The position numbers and the translations under genes are program-made. Below, piece after piece: positions 49,672 to 53,511 of a DNA stretch of 53,511 bases. The notes beneath the pieces are model-generated. The model was given only the letters and a program-made list of their open reading frames with translations, did not search any database and was not told the DNA's origin. How positions within the stretch are numbered: the first letter of the stretch is position 1; each line of letters starts with the position of its first letter. This DNA is from Deltaproteobacteria bacterium (GTDB taxonomy: Bacteria > Myxococcota_A > UBA796 > UBA2385), in contig JAGYJW010000048.1 of assembly GCA_018401435.1 (NCBI GenBank), positions 1-53,511 on the forward strand. Reading direction: 5' to 3'.

Positions 49672-49797
49672 TCAGAGGCCCCCGTGTTGCCACGCGACGT
49701 AGAGGAAGCGCAGCGAAGCCCCCAAACCCGCCACCAGCACGAAGCCGATGGCAAATGCAGAGAGGGCGAGGATGAGGGTGCGAAGCGTTGGCGTCAT
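49672..49797 (-). CDS. Small single-span membrane peptide (41 residues) in the cytochrome operon
   Basis: The peptide starts MTPTLRTLILALSAFAIG, with one membrane helix from about residue 8 to 30, and a short polar end (VAWQHGGL). Its ATG overlaps the stop of the 15-haem gene (ATGA), and its stop touches the next start, so its place in the operon is firm. No haem motif is present. Small peptides of this kind can be accessory subunits of membrane cytochrome complexes. This peptide is too short to place in a family. Confidence 0.7.
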   Translation of the reverse strand: MTPTLRTLILALSAFAIGFVLVAGLGASLRFLYVAWQHGGL

Positions 49798-52157
49798 TGC
49801 CGGGCCTCCCGACGGTGGAAGCTGCGGTAGAGCAGCAAGGCGTCGGGCCCATGGCAGGCGGAGCAGGCGGCCTTCCAGCCCGGGAGGCGCAGGTGGTCGG
49901 CCCCGTCGGGCGCCGGGCCATGGGTTGCGTGGCAAGAGGCGCAGGTGAGCGTCCCCCCCGCATTCGCTGCCGCCGGCTGCCCCGTGGCGTCAAAGAGGCG
50001 CAAGCCCGAGAGGGCAGACCACCGCTCCATATCCGCCGCAGACAGGGGTTGGGGGTGGGTCCACGCCGCCACGGTGGGCGCGCCGGCGCTGGCCCGCCCC
50101 GGCGCATGGCAAGACAAGCAGGCCGCATCGCGGGGATGGCTCGCGTCCGCTGGCGCGGTCCATGGGCGCGCTGCGGTGGGCGGGGTGGCAGGTCAAACAC
50201 TGGGGCGCGCCTGGCCCCTGGCCATGGCCGCCGGCCGCGGCGGGCTCCGCATGGCAGCTGGCGCAGCTGGGCGTCTCGCTGGGATCGTGCACGTCGTGGC
50301 AGCTCTCACAGGTCAGGCTGGGGTGGATCCCATCCTGGGTTGGCCCGAGGGGGTGCCCGGCGGACCCGACCCCGGCATGACATTGCGCGCAGCCCGCAGG
50401 ATCGGCGGCGCTGCTCTTGAGCAAGGCTTGCAGCAGATCGGGCCGGGCGGCGTCGTGGGGGCTGTGACAGGACAGGCAGGGTCCTTGGGCCTTCTTGCCA
50501 AGGGCCGCGTGGCCTCCTCTCGCGACCGCCTGGGACTGCCCATGACAGCCGCTGCATTGCCCACTCTCCGGGCTCTTGAGCAGGCTCTTGCCCACCCCGC
50601 CCACCAGCTGGTGGCAGTGGGCGCAGGCGGGGGCGCTGCCGGGGCTTGCGGTGGTGGCCAGGCCGATGGGGTGGTCGCCGTCCCCGCCCACCTGGTCGGG
50701 ATGGCAGCCCAGGCATGCGCCCGCGGCCTCGTCCCCCCGTGCCAGCTTGGGCCCCGACGCGGCGTGGGGGCTGTGGCAGGCCAGGCAGCCCGCGCCCGCG
50801 CCCTCCCCCCGGGCGGCGAGGGCGGCCCGCAAGGCGGCGCCGCTCTTGTGGCCCCGCCCCCCGCCCTGGGCCGCTTGCGCCTCGCGGTGGGGATCCTCGG
50901 CGTGGCAACGCACGCAGAGGGCGTCGTCGGTCAGGCCCTCGCGCAAGAAGCCCCCCGATGCGGGGTCACCGTGCGCGGTGTGACAGGTGGCGCATTGAAG
51001 CTGGTCATCGCCGTCCAGGGGCAGCCCGGCTGCGGGATCGGCCACCGCACCGACCGGATGGTGGATCCCCGCGGGATCGAGGGCAGCGCGCCCATCCTGG
51101 ACGAGTCCGTCATGGCATTGCCCGCAGCCCTCGGGGCTCGCGACGGGGTGCTCCTGCCCCAGCTGGGTGCGCAGACGACGCAAGGAGGCCTGCTCCCGCG
51201 CTGCTTCCAGGCTGGCGGGTGCCAGGGCCAGCACCTGGAGCCGCGCGCCCGCAGAAGATGCAGAGAGGACCAGGACCGTGTCTGCATCCGGGCCCGGCCG
51301 CAGGGCCAGGGGGTGGTCGGGGCGCAAGGGCGCGTCTGCGTCCGCCAACAAACCGAAGCCGCCAGGCTCCCCCGGCCAGAAGAGCTGCAAGGCGTCCAGG
51401 CTGCTGTCGGCGACGATCAGCGCCCCCCCCTGCAGGGCCACCGCGCTCTTGGGGTGGTCCAAGGTGCCCGCCCATCGCCCATAGCGCCCGGCCCGACCCA
51501 CGACCTCGCCGGCCTCGTCCAGGCTGAGCACCGCGGCCGAGAGCGCATCCACGGCCAGGACCGCGGGCCCGCCGGGCGGGCCCGGCACGAGGTCCACGAC
51601 CATCGCCCGCATGCCCTGGTCCCGAGGGAGGGCGGACTCTCCGAGAAGGCGCCCACTGTCGCGATCCAGCCGCCGCAACCAGCCCTCTCGGTCCGCCACC
51701 CAGAGCGCGTCTCCCCGCTCCAGCAGGGCGATGGGGTGGCTGGCCCGCGGCTTGGGTGGAGGCTCGGGCACGAGGCTCTGAAGCAGCTCCCCCGCCACCG
51801 ATACGCGCCGCAAGGGGCCCTCGGGGTCCACCACCCACAGGCCCCCGCGGCGGCATCGGCCAGCCGCGCGGGATGGCCCGCGGGCGCGGGCAAGGCCACC
51901 GGGTCCAGGGGCGACCAGGCGGCGTCGAAAGGCAGCAGACGCCCGCCCTGGCCGTCCAGCACCACCGCGCCGCCGCCGGGCAGCGCGCGCAGATCCGAGG
52001 CGCCGTGTACCGCGATCGCCCGGTCGGCCAACACGGTCACCACCACCGTCGCCGGACCTTCGGCCATGGGGGGCAGCTGGGGCGCCTCATAGCAGCCCGA
52101 CCCCAGGCTGATTGCCAGGGCGGCCGCCGCCGCGCGCATCCAAGGCAAGGCGCTCAT
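49794..52157 (-). CDS. Fifteen-haem cytochrome lipoprotein with beta-propeller domain, frame broken twice
   Basis: The N-terminus has a lipoprotein signal (MRAAAAALAISLGSGC, lipobox SGC). About 270 residues of NHL-like propeller follow (LWVADREGWLRRLD, then AVDALSAAVLSLDEAGEVVG and LIVADSSLDALQLF). Then come 15 haem motifs: CGQCH, CATCH, CVRCH, CLACH, CLGCH, CAHCH, CSGCH, CLSCH, CAQCH, CESCH, CASCH, CLTCH, CLSCH, CASCH and CSACH. The frame changes at the C5 run 51842-51846; allowing one base restores LWVVDPEGPLRRVSV. It changes again near 50160; allowing one base restores the motif CLSCH. Both are likely errors. The gene has ATGA overlaps with both neighbours. Such propeller-plus-multihaem lipoproteins suggest an outer-membrane surface carrier. 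Confidence 0.88.
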
Positions 52158-52993
52158 GGCCCCTCCCCGTGGCAGGCCGCACAGAGGGCCGCGCCGCTCT
52201 CCGGCTGGGCGAGCAAGGGGGGGGCGGCCGCGGCTTCCCGCGCCTTTGCGGGGGGCAGCCGGGCCCAGCTTCCCCCCCGGGCGGCCGCATGCAAGCCCGA
52301 TACAAAGGGAGATTCAGGAGGATCTGATCGGGCGGCGTGATTGTGCACGTCGTGGCAGGTCCAACATTGGATGCTGCCATCCACCGGGAGCGCCAGGCCC
52401 GCGCCAGGCGGCGCTGCCGCCTGCAGGTGGGCCGAAAGGCCGGTGTGCACCGGGCCCTCATGGCAGCCCGCGCAGACGGCCTTGGGGTCCGCGCGCAGCC
52501 GAGCCTGCTCGGGCAGGACGCCGGGACCCGGCGGGGCAACATGGCAGGCCGCGCAGGCGCGATCGGCGGGCTGGTGGGGGTTTGCCCGCTGGTAGCCCTC
52601 CTCCTCGTGGCATTTAAAGCAGAGGTCGCGGGTCCGGGCATAGGGCCCCCCCCGATGGTAGGGTGCTGGCACCGCCGCTGCGCCGCCATGGGCTGGCTCT
52701 ACATGGCAGGTGATGCAGCTCAGCAGCCCATTTTCGAGGGGGAAGCCCGCCGCCACCGAGACGGTGGAGGGGGCGATGCCCACCGGGTGCATATCGGCGG
52801 TGGGGTGGCAGGCCACGCAGGTCTCGGCGCTGCTTCTTGCCGGTCCCCGCCCGCCTTGGGGGTCGGTCGTGTGGCAGGCCGCGCAACCCGCCGGGTCGCC
52901 ATGGGGGCTGCCCGCCGCCGCCCGGGCCGACGCCAGGGGGACCGCCACCAAGACCGCCAGCAGGACCGCGTTCTGAAAGCGAGGCACGGTCAT
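52154..52993 (-). CDS. Eight-haem periplasmic c-type cytochrome
   Basis: The 279-residue protein has a Sec signal (FQNAVLLAVLVAVPLASARA) and eight CxxCH motifs: CAACH, CVACH, CITCH, CFKCH, CAACH, CAGCH, CWTCH and CAACH. There is no membrane helix after the signal, so it should be soluble in the periplasm. Haem spacing of 20-40 residues, with extra His between motifs, fits bis-His haems stacked in a chain. It likely shuttles electrons between the membrane NapC-like protein and the outer-membrane lipoproteins. The start ATG at 52993 overlaps the upstream 2-haem gene by ATGA, and its stop overlaps the 15-haem gene start. Confidence 0.9.
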   Translation of the reverse strand: MTVPRFQNAVLLAVLVAVPLASARAAAGSPHGDPAGCAACHTTDPQGGRGPARSSAETCVACHPTADMHPVGIAPSTVSVAAGFPLENGLLSCITCHVEPAHGGAAAVPAPYHRGGPYARTRDLCFKCHEEEGYQRANPHQPADRACAACHVAPPGPGVLPEQARLRADPKAVCAGCHEGPVHTGLSAHLQAAAPPGAGLALPVDGSIQCWTCHDVHNHAARSDPPESPFVSGLHAAARGGSWARLPPAKAREAAAAPPLLAQPESGAALCAACHGEGP

Positions 52994-53283
52994 GGGCGGA
53001 CCCCGTTGTCGCCATGGCAGGCGGCGCAGCCGGCCAGGCCGCTCTGGGCCACCTCGGCGCGGATCTCGCCCAGATCGACGTCGGGGCTGCAGCCGCTTCG
53101 GTGCAGCAAGGGCTGGACATGGCAGCCCCAGCAGTCGGCCTCCCCCCAGGCCGCCCCGTGCTCGGCGGCGGTGACCCACAGGCCCTGCGCACCTTCGGTC
53201 ATGGGACCCTCCGCGCAGGTCTCCTCGTCCAGACAAGCCACACAAGGCAAGAGCAGCAGAAGGGCCAATGGAAGCCTCACCAT
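52990..53283 (-). CDS. Two-haem c-type cytochrome lipoprotein
   Basis: The 97-residue protein begins LPLALLLLLPCVACLDEE, a lipoprotein signal with lipobox CVAC. It contains two haem motifs, CWGCH and CAACH, separated by about 37 residues. A further pair of Cys residues lies in EETCAEG and RSGCSPD. The small size fits a short electron relay tethered in the outer membrane or periplasm. The gene overlaps the preceding multihaem gene by seven bases and the next by ATGA, so it is translated with them. No family is recognised beyond c-type cytochrome. Confidence 0.85.
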   Translation of the reverse strand: MVRLPLALLLLLPCVACLDEETCAEGPMTEGAQGLWVTAAEHGAAWGEADCWGCHVQPLLHRSGCSPDVDLGEIRAEVAQSGLAGCAACHGDNGVRP

Positions 53284-53511
53284 GGCAGGCTCCCGCGCTG
53301 GTGGCAGGCGGTGCAGCTGTCACCGATGTGGCAGCTGCTGCACCGGGCGGGGTCCACCCGTGCCTCGACGCCGTGGGTGGCGCGAAAGCCGGGTCCGTGC
53401 GGCTGAATGGCCAGGGGACCGCGGTCATCGTGGCAGCGCACGCAGGCGGGGCCCTCGTGGCAGTCGCTGCAGTCGCGGCCCGGGGCCCGCGCCGCGTCGC
53501 CATGGGCCTGA
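53277..53511 (-). CDS. Multihaem c-type cytochrome, partial (N-terminus lies beyond the window end)
   Basis: The frame is open from the window edge to the TGA at 53277-53279 and encodes the last ~77 residues of a protein. Four CxxCH motifs are visible: CSDCH, CVRCH, CSSCH and CTACH. Histidines between them (IQPHGPG, RATHGVE) are likely axial ligands. The protein ends GSLPW. It overlaps the 2-haem gene by seven bases and is the first gene of the operon within the window. The upstream part, haem total and localisation are unknown. Confidence 0.85.
   Translation of the reverse strand, partial: QAHGDAARAPGRDCSDCHEGPACVRCHDDRGPLAIQPHGPGFRATHGVEARVDPARCSSCHIGDSCTACHQRGSLPW

Overview
The window is one continuous stretch of very GC-rich bacterial DNA, about 70% G+C by eye. 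There are no rRNA genes, no CRISPR array, no insertion sequence and no phage genes. Several traits point to a myxobacterium-like (Myxococcota or broadly deltaproteobacterial) organism: eukaryote-like Ser/Thr kinases, lipoproteins with Asp-Thr-Asp linkers, many c-type haem proteins, ECF sigma factors, and a Lar cofactor locus beside a universal stress protein. That placement is inference, because no marker phylogeny was possible. Many genes are broken by single-base frame changes, usually at G or C runs. They look like uncorrected assembly indels, so broken genes are annotated here as single genes with the frame breaks noted.

Layout. 1-10.6 kb (minus strand): a partial polytopic membrane protein, a D-cysteine-desulfhydrase-like PLP enzyme, a UbiA-family prenyltransferase, a membrane-anchored Ser/Thr kinase, a large kinase-ATPase-TPR protein, and a GMC oxidoreductase with its Tat-exported small subunit. 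10.6-15.4 kb: a membrane/coiled-coil protein, an RpoH-like sigma factor on the minus strand, and a pseudokinase with a Pro-Ala repeat. 15.5-21.9 kb (plus): a lipoprotein carrying a CHAT domain whose catalytic residues are missing, followed closely by a YD-repeat (Rhs-like) protein. 21.9-30.9 kb (plus): a housekeeping block with tRNA-Lys, tRNA-Leu, trigger factor, ClpP, ClpX, Lon, tRNA-Val, tRNA-Asp, two mono-haem cytochromes, UppP and tRNA-Trp. 31-32.5 kb: ferredoxin and a TrkA-type K+ channel. 32.5-41.5 kb (minus): radC, then a tightly packed set reading larB, larC, PAS-HisKA protein, UspA, an unknown exported protein, an ATP-grasp enzyme, a pentapeptide protein, an ECF sigma factor and its membrane-bound putative anti-sigma. 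41.5-46 kb: an S41 protease converging on a sigma-like gene with an exported partner, then a fatty-acid-hydroxylase-family protein. 46.6-53.5 kb: a multihaem cytochrome locus.

The cytochrome locus is the most striking system. A ten-haem lipoprotein with a clear internal duplication (plus strand) converges on an overlapping minus-strand operon. That operon encodes a partial protein with at least 4 haems, a 2-haem lipoprotein, an 8-haem periplasmic protein, a 15-haem beta-propeller lipoprotein, a 41-residue membrane peptide and a 6-haem NapC/NirT-like membrane cytochrome. The visible part holds 45 CxxCH motifs in under 7 kb. The set looks like an inner-membrane-to-outer-surface electron route; no porin and no catalytic reductase is visible inside the window. 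The second notable system is the exported pseudo-CHAT lipoprotein paired with a YD-repeat protein that has no evident toxin tip.
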